DNA from: a virus
Virus record (IMG/VR): IMGVR_UViG_3300025466_000149
Location: 1 to 27,057 of that record
Reading direction: 5' to 3' (one strand)
Length of the DNA: 27,057 bases
The notes under the pieces were generated by a model. It had not been told where the DNA came from and did no database searches. It saw nothing but the letters and a program-made list of their open reading frames with translations. The position numbers and the translations under genes are program-made. Below are positions 1-8,168 of this stretch, one piece after another. Each line of letters starts with the position of its first letter. Within the stretch, counting starts at the first letter, position 1.

Positions 1-1255
1 GTTTTTCTTCTGCAGACCATACAGGCATACCGGTTGATTTATCATAAAACTGAGAGTGTTTGCGTGGGTCCATACCAATTTGAGTATAGTTAGGATCTTG
101 CATCATCTCTGCCATCATACGACGAACCTCTTCGTCTGATGTGCCCTGATGAGTGCCCTTTATGAGGGCAAAAGGTGACTTGTCAGCGCCATGCTCAGCT
201 GCCATGGGGGTCAGGGCTTGTGGTTTTGTTCCAAGGCCAACACGAACCGCTTTGTCAGGATTTGAACCAAACTCAACGTCTTTTAAGTGACCTGTTCTAC
301 CGTAGCTAATAGGCTTGCCTGCGGTGTCGTGTGTAGTATCTACATACACACCTTTTTGTGTGTATGCCGGAATGTCCAAACGATTACCAACGCGCATGCC
401 TTCCGGTACCGGCGCCAATGCCTTAGGTTGTTTGTTCGACATCAAGGCATTTCTAATTTCTTCATCACTGTAGTTCGGTGGTAGTTCTTTCCACTGACGC
501 ATAGGCAAGAACTGATTCATAATCCGAATGCGTTCCTCTTGGCTGATGTTACCCTTGAGGTATTGCTCTAATGCCTGAGCCACTTTTGGATCTTGGCCAT
601 GCGGATGGCGTACTAATTTAGCAATCTCATTAGCCACAGCAAGTCTACCGCCAGCCATGTGCTGAACCTCACCACCCTCTGCCTTCATAAAATCCGGTGA
701 CTCTGCGTCTTCTGGATTGTACTTAGCAAATTTACCACGGATGTCTTTAGGGTCAAAGATACCAACGTTAGGTATGCCGCCCTCCATTACGTGAAAAGTG
801 TTATGCCCTGTGTTTTGTAAATGTTCTAAAAAACTTGGGTCTTCAATACTAGTCCACTCTCCTCGCAACAAACCTTTTTTAATATTAGCTGGGGTGTCCC
901 ATTCATTTTTTTCAACACCACTTTTCATATAGTCTACAACCGTTTGTTTGCCTTCCGGAGTATTTGGGTTCCAATGTTTACCTAAATTAACATTAACTGG
1001 GTACATTGTAGCTCCAGCTTTGTAACCACCACGTTCGGAGCCGGGTAAAAAAGATTCAGCAAAATCTGGATCGCGCGTAACAAAAGTAACACCCGGAGTT
1101 TCTAGTTTATAAGGATCAGCATTTCGGGAGGAGTCAAATTCTTTAATTTTATTTGACGGGCTGCCGTGATAAAAGCCAGGTGTGAATTTTTCCTTGAACG
1201 CTTTCTGGGCGACCGCCAACGCGGCCTGCATGTCCTTAGGTGAGAGCTTTGGCAT
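1..1255 (-). CDS. Polyvalent protein with ADP-ribosyltransferase-like domain (3' end outside window)
   Basis: Open for 418 codons from the ATG at 1255 to the window edge; I read the frame triplet by triplet and found no stop. Residues 27-181 resemble the ADP-ribosyltransferase fold of phage polyvalent proteins (ART-PolyVal type): GFYHGSP at 27-33, a GVTFVTRDPDFAESF strand-helix at 55-69, MYPVNVNL at 84-91, and a closing IFDPKDIRGKFAKYNP at 166-181. These would correspond to the first His, the central aromatic strand and the C-terminal strand of the fold. A second region from about residue 240 to the edge (GMRVGNRLDIPAY, GKPISYG, QIGMDPRKHSQFYDK) resembles a domain often linked to large polyvalent virion proteins. 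ART activity would transfer ADP-ribose from NAD+ to a target; whether this copy is active, injected, or merely structural is inference. The start overlaps the preceding stop as TAATG. The third catalytic residue (often Glu) is not clear. Confidence 0.75.
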   Translation of the reverse strand, partial: MPKLSPKDMQAALAVAQKAFKEKFTPGFYHGSPSNKIKEFDSSRNADPYKLETPGVTFVTRDPDFAESFLPGSERGGYKAGATMYPVNVNLGKHWNPNTPEGKQTVVDYMKSGVEKNEWDTPANIKKGLLRGEWTSIEDPSFLEHLQNTGHNTFHVMEGGIPNVGIFDPKDIRGKFAKYNPEDAESPDFMKAEGGEVQHMAGGRLAVANEIAKLVRHPHGQDPKVAQALEQYLKGNISQEERIRIMNQFLPMRQWKELPPNYSDEEIRNALMSNKQPKALAPVPEGMRVGNRLDIPAYTQKGVYVDTTHDTAGKPISYGRTGHLKDVEFGSNPDKAVRVGLGTKPQALTPMAAEHGADKSPFALIKGTHQGTSDEEVRRMMAEMMQDPNYTQIGMDPRKHSQFYDKSTGMPVWSAEEK

Positions 1256-3246
1256 TATTTCTTTTTGCCTTTTTTAACTTTACCGCCTTTTTTCTTAGAC
1301 TGTGCATCATCTTGGGATGCGCCAGCACCAGCGATAGCACCAATCCCGTAGATAGGTTTATTTTTTAGTAATTGAGCTAACGCCTCATCTTGCGAAATAC
1401 CTAGCACGCGACTTGTTCTATGAATCATTTGATTAACATCTTCTATCATAGGCTGACCTATTTTAGATAATTCTTCTGGAGTTAGTTCTTTACCTTTAGC
1501 ATCTTTAAGAGCTTTTAATCCAGCCCAAGTGACAGACTGCCAATCGCTAGGCTCTTTAACACCTTTAAGTGCGGCCTGTTTAGCGCCTTCTAACTCAGCT
1601 AAACCATAAGATCCTTTAGGGGGTGCAGCCATGCTAAATGGAGTCATCATCTGCTCATCCATAGTAAGTCCTTGATGACCCATAAAATTACCGCTAAAGT
1701 CATATCTCTTTGGATTTTCTAAAGGGTTTAATTGATTACCAGCTTCTGCATATTTATTAGCCTGCGCAAGATTTGCACCAATACGGCCGCCTTGAACTGG
1801 GTGTGGTGCATCAAATGAATATCCTGTGTATTCACCAGGGGCATGCCCTGGTAAAGGTAATCCACTGGCATTCATATGATTAACATATCCCGCAGTCAAT
1901 AAATTGTTTGTGGGCGTTACACCACTGGTAGTATTGGCCATCTGATCCGCAAATTCAGTTTTGAATTTTTGTCTTCCTAACTCAGGACCGTATGCTTTAA
2001 CATATTCTTTCTCTAACTGATCCATTGCATAAAAGTGGTGTGCGTTAGGAGAATTTTTTGCTAACTCGTACGCGTCACTCCACTTTTGTATTGCTTCAGG
2101 ATTTTGAAATTTAGCAGTATAGGCATCAATTGTTTTTTGTTGTTTTGGTATAACGCTAGTAGTTTGTGGTCCTGGCAAAGGATAATTTGCTGGGTCTACA
2201 TACCCACGCTTTGAAATATCAAAGTAAGGTTTGTACGCAGAACTTCCAGATTTAATTTCTTCTTGTGCAAAATCTCTTGCAGCTTTAAGTGCTAATTCTT
2301 CAGAAGATGGATTTTTAGCTGCATAGTATGCTTCTTTATTTTTGTCCCATGCAGATACAGGAAAAGAAGTTTGCGGGTATTCATTTCTTAACTTGACAGG
2401 ATCATATCCAAATTTTTCGGCAAGTGTCAAAGGTTTAGACTTAGGTAATATTTTTCCTAGTGACCCTTCAATTGCCGGAGACATTTTAGCTGCCATTTTT
2501 GCGGCTGTCGCCAGTTTACCACCGGCAAAATTTTGAATCAAGCCGCCGGTTGCTTTTTCTTCCGGACTAGCAAGTTTATCAATTGCATAATTTACTGCGG
2601 GGACACCAAGCTGTAGTCCCTTAGCAATATTTTTCAATTTACCTGGAAGGTGTTTTTCTACCCAAGGAGCAGCCGCGGCCAATGCAGACGCACCAGCCTG
2701 TACGTTACTAAGCGGTCCCTCACCGGCATGCTGTAGCGCGTCCATGGCGTTGTATCCAGTAGAAAATGATTTCCCTGGCTTACTAGTGCGAAGGTTCTCT
2801 AACCCACTAACAGCCCTTTGGCCAACACTTACAGGCGGCTCTGGTGGGGTTACACGTTCAAAACCGGGGTAACGTTTAGCCAGTTCGTTATTGCGGCGAA
2901 TAATTTTAGCTTTTTCATTGATTGCATTTGCAGAACCAAACCAACGATCTTCGCCGGGAATATTTGTTGGAGCTGGAGGAGGCGCTGCAGGCACACCACC
3001 AAATAAATTTTTAGCAGCACCAAGCGCTGCCTTAGGAAGGCCAACACCATAGGCTAGAGCAGTCGCCTCGGCCCCACCGCCAAGATTAGCTAATGTACTA
3101 GGGCCTTCTTTTTCTGCGGTAGCGGCGGCAGTGATAGGCCCAAAACTAGAGGCAATTTCATCGACTACTTTATGCTGCTCGTCTTCTGACATATCCTTAA
3201 AATTGTCATCAACCTCAACCTGGCGACCATGAATCTCAATTTTCAT
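1255..3246 (-). CDS. Large virion-associated protein, probably internal/ejected
   Basis: 663 residues. The N terminus is a short acidic module (residues 1-36, MKIEIHGRQVEVDDNF then a helix rich in E and D). Alanine- and glycine-rich hydrophobic stretches follow near residues 50-85 and 230-265. The long middle is Pro/Asn/Tyr-rich without a recognisable enzyme motif. The last 70 residues hold a helical segment, a small hydrophobic patch (IYGIGAIAGAGA) and a Lys/Gly tail, KKKGGKVKKGKKK. Such proteins occur next to internal virion proteins of podovirus-like phages, so a role inside the capsid or in DNA ejection is plausible, but no function can be proved from sequence. It sits two bases after the upstream start region and couples to the ART-like gene by TAATG. 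Confidence 0.7.
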   Translation of the reverse strand: MKIEIHGRQVEVDDNFKDMSEDEQHKVVDEIASSFGPITAAATAEKEGPSTLANLGGGAEATALAYGVGLPKAALGAAKNLFGGVPAAPPPAPTNIPGEDRWFGSANAINEKAKIIRRNNELAKRYPGFERVTPPEPPVSVGQRAVSGLENLRTSKPGKSFSTGYNAMDALQHAGEGPLSNVQAGASALAAAAPWVEKHLPGKLKNIAKGLQLGVPAVNYAIDKLASPEEKATGGLIQNFAGGKLATAAKMAAKMSPAIEGSLGKILPKSKPLTLAEKFGYDPVKLRNEYPQTSFPVSAWDKNKEAYYAAKNPSSEELALKAARDFAQEEIKSGSSAYKPYFDISKRGYVDPANYPLPGPQTTSVIPKQQKTIDAYTAKFQNPEAIQKWSDAYELAKNSPNAHHFYAMDQLEKEYVKAYGPELGRQKFKTEFADQMANTTSGVTPTNNLLTAGYVNHMNASGLPLPGHAPGEYTGYSFDAPHPVQGGRIGANLAQANKYAEAGNQLNPLENPKRYDFSGNFMGHQGLTMDEQMMTPFSMAAPPKGSYGLAELEGAKQAALKGVKEPSDWQSVTWAGLKALKDAKGKELTPEELSKIGQPMIEDVNQMIHRTSRVLGISQDEALAQLLKNKPIYGIGAIAGAGASQDDAQSKKKGGKVKKGKKK

Positions 3247-3248
3247 AA

Positions 3249-5114
3249 TTAAAGAACCTTGTATTTAACGCCTGATTTAGTTGTCTTGTGGTCAGATGGT
3301 GCATCTAAAACATCCACAGTAATACCGGGGTATCTACTAATTAAAAGATCGCGCTCGTCTTTCATCATTTTTTCGTACTCTGGTGTAGCTAAAAATTTAC
3401 CGTAAGTTTTTAGTGGATCATCATTATGCCATTTTTCAAAGGCGGTGTTCTTTTTAACTTCAAACTCTGCACCATCTCTGGCTATTGTGGCGTATAGTTT
3501 ATTAACCTGAGGTAAAAATTCAGGGCTAACACCCTTACCTTTTAGTCCTAGTTTTTCTAAACCGATACCAAGTCTTGCACCCTTAAACATTTGCTGGGTA
3601 TACTCAATTCCAAGCTGTGTGGCATCAGTACTAAGACGTTCATCGGCGGCTATTAAATCTTTATCGCCAGACCATGCCAATTGCTTGGCCATCTCTTCTA
3701 CCTTGTCACCCTTACCTACCATCTCTGCAGCAAGTCTTGGAACGGCACCTAAGTACGTGGCCGGTGTACTACCACCGTGCATCCAACCCATTACTTTATT
3801 TAGCTTAGGATCATCTGCCATTTTAATAACACGATCTGCGGCTGCGGTGGTGGCCATAGCACGCTCAGTATCTTTTTTCAGTTGAGCTAAATCTTTACCA
3901 GTTTCTGTGGCGTAGGTTGTTGCCTCTTGTTTAGCAGCCTCAACAGGAATGGCTTGTTTTTGTTTGTATAACTCTAACGCATTTTTATATGCGTCTACGC
4001 TGCCATAATCTTTCATCTGTGGCGCATCTGAAGCTGCAGCTGCAGGGGCAGCAGCAGCTGGCGTGGCAAACAATTTTTGTAGATTGCCTTCTTGCTTGAT
4101 AATAGCCGTGCTAAGTGCCTGTCTAACCGCTGGATTTGTTAGATCAATTTTTTGATTAGGATCAATACCTAAGAATTGAGACGCGTTTTTAATTAGTGTT
4201 GGTGTATCGTTTTCACTAGGTGGTGCCCAGCGATTAATAATTCCAGATAATGTATTGATACCCTTGTCGCCGTATGCTTTTAAATTATCATCAATTCTAG
4301 CTAAGTCTTTATCTACAGACACCGGCGGCTGAAAGCCTGTGCTTTGACCAACGGGGCGCATGTTGCCTAAGTTAGTAGTGCCGGCTGTAGGGGTAGCAGC
4401 TGCACCGCTAGGAGCAGCCTGACCAGTTGGCAATTTTCTTGTAGCCTTAAACTCCAAATATTCATTTGGTGTCATGCTTACTAGTCCATCGCTACCGTTT
4501 GGACCAATTCCTGGAATGGTATACACCTCTGGTTTATTTCCAGCGGCCTCATATTTGCCTTTTGTAGCAGCACCGAACTCAGTCTTAGCTGCATCTTTAA
4601 TAACCGCCAACCTGCCTGCGTAGTCATTAGGGGCAAGAGTATCTAGCTCCGCCTTAACGCTAGGGTTGTTTGCAATAGTATTGATTTGCTGTGCAGTTAA
4701 ACCTGGAATAGAAGGCGCTCCAGCTGTTCCGGGGGTGGCAGCTGTGCCCGCTGGAGGATTAACAGATTCGTATTGTTTTTTAAGTAGCTCTTGTTGTGTC
4801 TGAGCAGAACGTAACCCAGCCATATCGGTGCGCATCTTAAATAGCTCTGCGGCCTCTTTAGCTTTTTGCTCATCGCGCATTTGAATTGCAGCTGTAGGGC
4901 CTGCTCGACCACCAGATCCAGCGGCGGAGGCGTCTTTTAGTCCACTCATAAAAAGATTTAACGGGCTTTGTCGCTCGTCAATAATCTTTTGCATACTGGC
5001 CAACAGCTTTGCATTTTCTTCTGGCCCCAAAGACATAGTACCAGATGGCACCAACGCGCCTTTGGTAGTCTCTTTGACCGGTATACTTAAACCACCTTGA
5101 ATTTCATCTACCAT
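3249..5114 (-). CDS. Virion protein with conserved RWAPPSENDT domain, probably internal/ejected
   Basis: 621 residues. Residues 1-115 are helical and charged and may form a coiled coil (EEQ/K-rich around 75-115). Ala/Pro/Thr-rich linkers follow (118-140, 230-248, 350-370). Residues 248-350 form a compact domain: NLGNMRPVGQSTGFQ, then INTLSGIINRWAPPSENDT and FLGIDPNQKIDLTNP. I recognise this domain from large phage virion proteins, often beside peptidoglycan-active or ejection proteins. No catalytic Glu/Asp set typical of lysozymes is evident. The C-terminal 240 residues are helical. Start ATG at 5114 has only a weak purine-rich ribosome site (AAGAGA). Position in a run of large Ala/Gln-rich proteins suggests an internal virion component. 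Confidence 0.7.
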   Translation of the reverse strand: MVDEIQGGLSIPVKETTKGALVPSGTMSLGPEENAKLLASMQKIIDERQSPLNLFMSGLKDASAAGSGGRAGPTAAIQMRDEQKAKEAAELFKMRTDMAGLRSAQTQQELLKKQYESVNPPAGTAATPGTAGAPSIPGLTAQQINTIANNPSVKAELDTLAPNDYAGRLAVIKDAAKTEFGAATKGKYEAAGNKPEVYTIPGIGPNGSDGLVSMTPNEYLEFKATRKLPTGQAAPSGAAATPTAGTTNLGNMRPVGQSTGFQPPVSVDKDLARIDDNLKAYGDKGINTLSGIINRWAPPSENDTPTLIKNASQFLGIDPNQKIDLTNPAVRQALSTAIIKQEGNLQKLFATPAAAAPAAAASDAPQMKDYGSVDAYKNALELYKQKQAIPVEAAKQEATTYATETGKDLAQLKKDTERAMATTAAADRVIKMADDPKLNKVMGWMHGGSTPATYLGAVPRLAAEMVGKGDKVEEMAKQLAWSGDKDLIAADERLSTDATQLGIEYTQQMFKGARLGIGLEKLGLKGKGVSPEFLPQVNKLYATIARDGAEFEVKKNTAFEKWHNDDPLKTYGKFLATPEYEKMMKDERDLLISRYPGITVDVLDAPSDHKTTKSGVKYKVL

Positions 5115-5126
5115 ATTTATCTCTTA

Positions 5127-6209
5127 TTATCCAGTCAACGCACTGTAATCAACATTATCAATTGCTGATGTATCACTAGCACCAGAGCTTAATGAAGTTC
5201 CACTTGTATCAGGAATAATGTTTTGATTTTGAAGATCTTGAGCACTTTGTGTAGCAAAACTACTATTTGTTGGGTTTCCGTATTGATCAAAATATTGAGC
5301 AGTTCCGTCTTGTGCCGTAATAGTTTTATTACCCATTGCGTCTACATTTATTGTACTACCGTCGGCTAAATTATAACTTCCTGGTGTTACACCGCCAGAT
5401 GCTGTTTGTGTCATACCACTTCCACCACCGGTCAAATTACCGAGCAAACTGGAGATAGATGCCCCTGGGGAAATTTGATTGAGTAACGCGTTTAATCCTG
5501 TAGTACCACCCTGTAGTGCGCCTCCGGCAGCAATAATCTGATTTAGTGGAGATACCTGAGTAGTTCCAGTTACAGTGGTAGGTACATTTAACCCACTAAT
5601 GGTTTTGCCTAAGTTAGAGGCCGCGGCCATTGGTGCAGACTGTTGTAAGTTTGCTAACCCAGTGGCAGTTGTTCCATACTGGTTGGCTACGTTGCCCATT
5701 GCAGAACCGGCTTGAACGCCTGTCTGTTGATTTGTTAGCGCCGCCTGGTTCTGCGCAGTAAATAGCTGAGCCTGTGCATCGGCCAATGCCTTATCTGCTG
5801 CTGTCTGTGTACGAAGACTTCCAAACTGTCCCTGAGCCGTACCACCGGCTGTAACCGGAGCCATAATGTTTGGTGCAAGCTGAGCAAGCTGTTGGTTTTG
5901 TGCCTGAAATAGACCACCCATTGCTGTGTTAGTGTTTGGAGTTACTGCACCAGTAGTTGGGTCTGTGATCCATGGGTTAGCGGCACCACTAGCGATCTGT
6001 CCTAACGAGGTCTGTGCCTGCGTAAACGGATTAGATGCTGCACCAATCTGGTTGATCGCGCCCTGCGCCGCAGTGTTTTGTAGCTGAGGTACACTAGCCG
6101 CACCGATAGTCGCCTGGTTGACAACGTTTTGCTGCGCTGTGTCCATCCATGACGGTAGCGTAGTTGCGTCGGTTGTTGTGTTTGCTATTAGGTTGCTTAA
6201 GCCTGCCAT
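5127..6209 (-). CDS. Ala/Gln/Thr-rich virion protein, unknown role
   Basis: 360 residues, strongly low complexity: Ala, Gln, Asn, Thr and Gly dominate, with few charges. The first 200 residues are heptad-like and probably helical (QAQNQQLAQLAPNIMAP, ADAQAQLFTAQNQAAL). The last 130 are Gly/Ser/Thr-rich and end in short acidic segments. No Cys and no enzyme motif. Proteins of this composition are common just before internal virion proteins in podovirus-like phages. It has not been possible to separate scaffold-like, tail or ejection roles. Start ATG at 6209 lies two bases after the previous stop (6212), consistent with coupled translation. Confidence 0.65.
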   Translation of the reverse strand: MAGLSNLIANTTTDATTLPSWMDTAQQNVVNQATIGAASVPQLQNTAAQGAINQIGAASNPFTQAQTSLGQIASGAANPWITDPTTGAVTPNTNTAMGGLFQAQNQQLAQLAPNIMAPVTAGGTAQGQFGSLRTQTAADKALADAQAQLFTAQNQAALTNQQTGVQAGSAMGNVANQYGTTATGLANLQQSAPMAAASNLGKTISGLNVPTTVTGTTQVSPLNQIIAAGGALQGGTTGLNALLNQISPGASISSLLGNLTGGGSGMTQTASGGVTPGSYNLADGSTINVDAMGNKTITAQDGTAQYFDQYGNPTNSSFATQSAQDLQNQNIIPDTSGTSLSSGASDTSAIDNVDYSALTG

Positions 6210-6211
6210 GA

Positions 6212-7441
6212 TTATGCTTTCGCCTTTTTAAATGCTTGTTCCAAATAGGCCAACGGGCCTTTACTGTCTGGTGGTAGTTCGTGCGGGTCGTGATCATTTT
6301 TGTCTTCTCTAACGACAGATAAAAACTGATCTAGGACATGTGCCCCGGCGTTGCTGCTGCCGTTGCCTAGTCTTGATACTACATCGGCTGGGATAACAAA
6401 CTCGCCATCGGCCAACATTGCGGCCACGTCATCAGACGTGCCATTACCCTCACCTTGAACGTAACGGTTCTCCATACCACCCTCACTGAAGAATGATGGG
6501 TTGTGTTGGTAGGCACCATTACTTTGAACATCACCACCCATAGCGTAACTTTGTGTTGCAGGGTTTGGCGCCGGTGTCTGTGCCTGTTGAATTCCAGTGT
6601 TTGTTGGTGTACCATAAAGATCTAACCCTGGGGTTGTTCCAGATCCTATGGTATAGTTTGCATTTCCAGATGATAATCCAGGTGTAAGATGCCGTTGACC
6701 TGAGGTTGTAGTTGCAGGGGCTTGAGTTTGTGTTTGAGTTGTTGGTAGTCCACCGGTAGTACCCGGAGCAGTTGGATTAAAGCCTGTCTTACCAGCAAGT
6801 GCCTTAGTGGCTGGGGCCAATAAGTTGTTGTATGCAGTCTTTGCTAGGTTACCATACTTAAGTGCATCGGCGGCACTTGGTAAAGATAATGGATCTGCAG
6901 GTGCTGGTGTGTTGCTAATTACATTACCGGCGGAGTCTGTGGTAAGTGTAGATCCGTCGTCAAACGTTTGGGTAATATTTCCGGTTGCCTGATCTAATGA
7001 GCTTCCGGTAAGATCGGTTGCCTGTAGTCCCTCTGAGGTTAGGTTACCTAAAGACTGACCCGTGGCGTCAATGATGTCACCAGTAACGGTATTAAGTAAA
7101 GAGCCATCGCCTAGCTGAGTCATAGCCTCACCGCTTGCGCTTACTAAATCACCGGCGGCTGTTTGAAACACACCAGAGCTAATCTCAGGAAGTGCAGAAC
7201 CAGCGGCGTCAACAAGAGCGCCAGTTGAAGCATTTAAGAATGCCCCACCACCAACGTCAGTGAGCATAGAACCAGTTGCTGTGTCGATCAACGCGCCGGT
7301 TGCATCTAACGCAAGGCCACCGCCAATGTCTGTCAGAGCGCCTGTTGCTAATCCTTCAGCAATAGTCGTACCAGCCGCAACACCTTCGGCAACTGTCGCG
7401 TCTAAAGCAACCTCTCCAACAACCGTAGCGGTAACACCCAT
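6212..7441 (-). CDS. Virion protein with ~24-residue tandem repeats and conserved C-terminal GTSDDVAAMLADGEF motif
   Basis: 409 residues. Residues 35-155 form degenerate tandem units of about 24 residues, each with a pattern like LTDxGGGxxLxAxTGxLIDxATG. The Gly and Asp spacing would suit a repetitive beta fold, which is inference. Residues 160-300 are Thr/Pro/Gln-rich linker. The C-terminal part has NGTSDDVAAMLADGEFVIPA followed by DVVSRLGNGSSNAGAHVLDQFL, a motif I recognise near the ends of phage structural proteins. No catalytic residues are visible. Genes on both sides are also large, low-complexity virion-type proteins; only 2-base gaps separate them. Confidence 0.7.
   Translation of the reverse strand: MGVTATVVGEVALDATVAEGVAAGTTIAEGLATGALTDIGGGLALDATGALIDTATGSMLTDVGGGAFLNASTGALVDAAGSALPEISSGVFQTAAGDLVSASGEAMTQLGDGSLLNTVTGDIIDATGQSLGNLTSEGLQATDLTGSSLDQATGNITQTFDDGSTLTTDSAGNVISNTPAPADPLSLPSAADALKYGNLAKTAYNNLLAPATKALAGKTGFNPTAPGTTGGLPTTQTQTQAPATTTSGQRHLTPGLSSGNANYTIGSGTTPGLDLYGTPTNTGIQQAQTPAPNPATQSYAMGGDVQSNGAYQHNPSFFSEGGMENRYVQGEGNGTSDDVAAMLADGEFVIPADVVSRLGNGSSNAGAHVLDQFLSVVREDKNDHDPHELPPDSKGPLAYLEQAFKKAKA
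6977..7339 (-). repeat. Degenerate tandem repeats (~72 bp, ~24 codons) within the 409-residue virion gene
   Basis: Five units can be laid out at about residues 35-58, 59-82, 83-105, 106-129 and 130-155. The first two are the closest copies (ALTDIGGGLALDATGALIDT and MLTDVGGGAFLNASTGALVD); later units keep the G-D/S-G and TG-x-IID features but drift. The repetition is at protein level; exact DNA copies are not seen. Confidence 0.6.
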
Positions 7442-7443
7442 AA

Positions 7444-7896
7444 TTATTCCAATACTATCGAATATGTTTTTTCAAAATAATGACCACCAAGTCTTTCAAC
7501 TATCTTTCCATAATCCAAAAATGGTTTCATGTGGAATAGTATGCGCTGTGGGTTACGTTTTTTAATTTCTTCAGTCGTCCATTTGATGAACTTATAACCC
7601 AGCATTCCTTGTCGGTACTCTGGGCTAATATAAAGAACATCTGAAGATGCTGTGATACTTTTTTTGTAGTGCATGTGGTTTACAACCACCCATAAACTAT
7701 AACCAATTAATTTACCGTCGTCTCTTGCGGTATGTATCTCTAAGATTTTACTATTATATAATTGGTTATATTTTTTAATGTCGGGATCTAGCTCGATGAC
7801 GTCTTGTCTCTCGGCTATCTCCTCATAATGATTTTTAAATAACTCTACCGCCTCATCCGCAAATGGTGATGGTGCTTCTTTTTGAAACGTAATCAT
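7444..7896 (-). CDS. GNAT-family N-acetyltransferase
   Basis: 150 residues, the usual length of a single GNAT domain, which moves an acetyl group from acetyl-CoA to an amine. The order of elements fits: acidic N-terminal helices (1-40), a beta strand with a Gly turn (IHTARDDGKLIGYSLWVV, 54-71), then motif A at 87-110, with VLYISPEYRQGMLGYKF giving the R-Q-G-x-x-G pyrophosphate-binding loop, and a C-terminal FHMKPFLDYGKIVERLGG with the typical beta bulge/helix. Substrate is unknown. Single GNAT genes are common among late genes of podovirus-like phages. Start ATG at 7896 has a strong AGGGAGG ribosome site five bases upstream, and that site lies in the loop of a small hairpin (see leader). The gene follows the 50-residue gene after a 79-base gap. 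Confidence 0.85.
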   Translation of the reverse strand: MITFQKEAPSPFADEAVELFKNHYEEIAERQDVIELDPDIKKYNQLYNSKILEIHTARDDGKLIGYSLWVVVNHMHYKKSITASSDVLYISPEYRQGMLGYKFIKWTTEEIKKRNPQRILFHMKPFLDYGKIVERLGGHYFEKTYSIVLE

Positions 7897-7970
7897 TTGG
7901 ACCTCCCTGTCCTAGTTGGTGCCGCTATCTCTAAGGGAGTAGAGAAGGGGAGCGACCCCCGTTCGCGGCA
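7897..7970 (-). promoter_or_regulatory. Structured mRNA leader: three-way junction with possible anti-Shine-Dalgarno kissing loop
   Basis: On the transcribed strand, TGCCGC (7970-7965) can pair with GCGGCA (7925-7920) as a closing stem. Inside it lie GGGGG-TCGC-TCCCC (7960-7947, four G-C pairs plus a G-U) and a perfect 6-bp hairpin TCTCTA-CTCCCT-TAGAGA (7945-7928). Downstream, GGAC-AGGGAG-GTCC (7912-7899) forms a 4-bp hairpin whose loop is the ribosome site of the GNAT gene. The two hexaloops, CUCCCU and AGGGAG, are exact complements, so a kissing interaction or strand exchange could hide the ribosome site. Pairing was worked out by eye; no folding energy or homolog was available. Chance is possible because Shine-Dalgarno and C-rich stems complement each other easily. 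Confidence 0.45.
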
Positions 7971-7975
7971 AAGAT

Positions 7976-8128
7976 TTAAGCTGCTACTTTTTCTTCAGCT
8001 TTTTTAGCTAATGCCTCAGCAAAATCTTTAGACTGCTGTGAGCTTAGTTGCTCTTTGCTGTGCTTGGCCATAATTGCATCGGCCACCGCTTTGTCGTTCA
8101 GATACTTCATAGTTTGTTGTCCATGCAT
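7976..8128 (-). CDS. Small conserved-looking phage protein, 50 residues
   Basis: ATG at 8128 to TAA at 7976; product begins MHGQQTMKYLNDKAV and ends AEEKVAA. It is mainly charged and predicted helical, with no Cys, no membrane segment and no recognised domain. The case for coding is a good ribosome site (AAAGGA, seven to eight bases before ATG), placement right after a terminator hairpin plus promoter-like motif, and a compact gene with a clean stop before the structured leader. A second in-frame ATG is at codon 7. It is the first gene of the unit that continues into the acetyltransferase. Confidence 0.65.
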   Translation of the reverse strand: MHGQQTMKYLNDKAVADAIMAKHSKEQLSSQQSKDFAEALAKKAEEKVAA

Positions 8129-8146
8129 GATATTTCCTTTTTGGTT

Positions 8147-8168
8147 GTTCTACATATATTAATGCAAA
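8147..8168 (-). promoter_or_regulatory. Promoter-like conserved motif, copy A
   Basis: Reads TTTTTGCATTAATATATGTAG on the minus strand, one of four copies of a TTTGCATTATTATA motif in gene gaps of this window. It lies about 20 bases before the start of the 50-residue gene and just after a hairpin. This copy differs from the others at one position (AAT for ATT). I infer a promoter (phage polymerase or extended -10), because no fixed -35 block can be aligned among the copies. Confidence 0.5.

Noticed and set aside
287-484. 65-residue plus-strand frame in the ART-like gene
   Set aside because: The minus strand is open for 418 codons with recognisable motifs; the plus frame is Cys-rich noise.
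3249-5114. Lysozyme/transglycosylase call for the 621-residue protein
   Set aside because: The RWAPPSENDT domain is often found near such enzymes, but I see no catalytic residues that support an enzyme assignment.
7914-7970. tRNA-like element ending GCGGCACCA
   Set aside because: The end resembles an acceptor with CCA, but there is no T-arm, the closing stem is 6 bp, and the arms do not fit D, anticodon and T loops.
7920-7970. Hammerhead ribozyme as an explanation for the three-way junction
   Set aside because: The conserved core CUGAUGA and GAAA sequences are missing.
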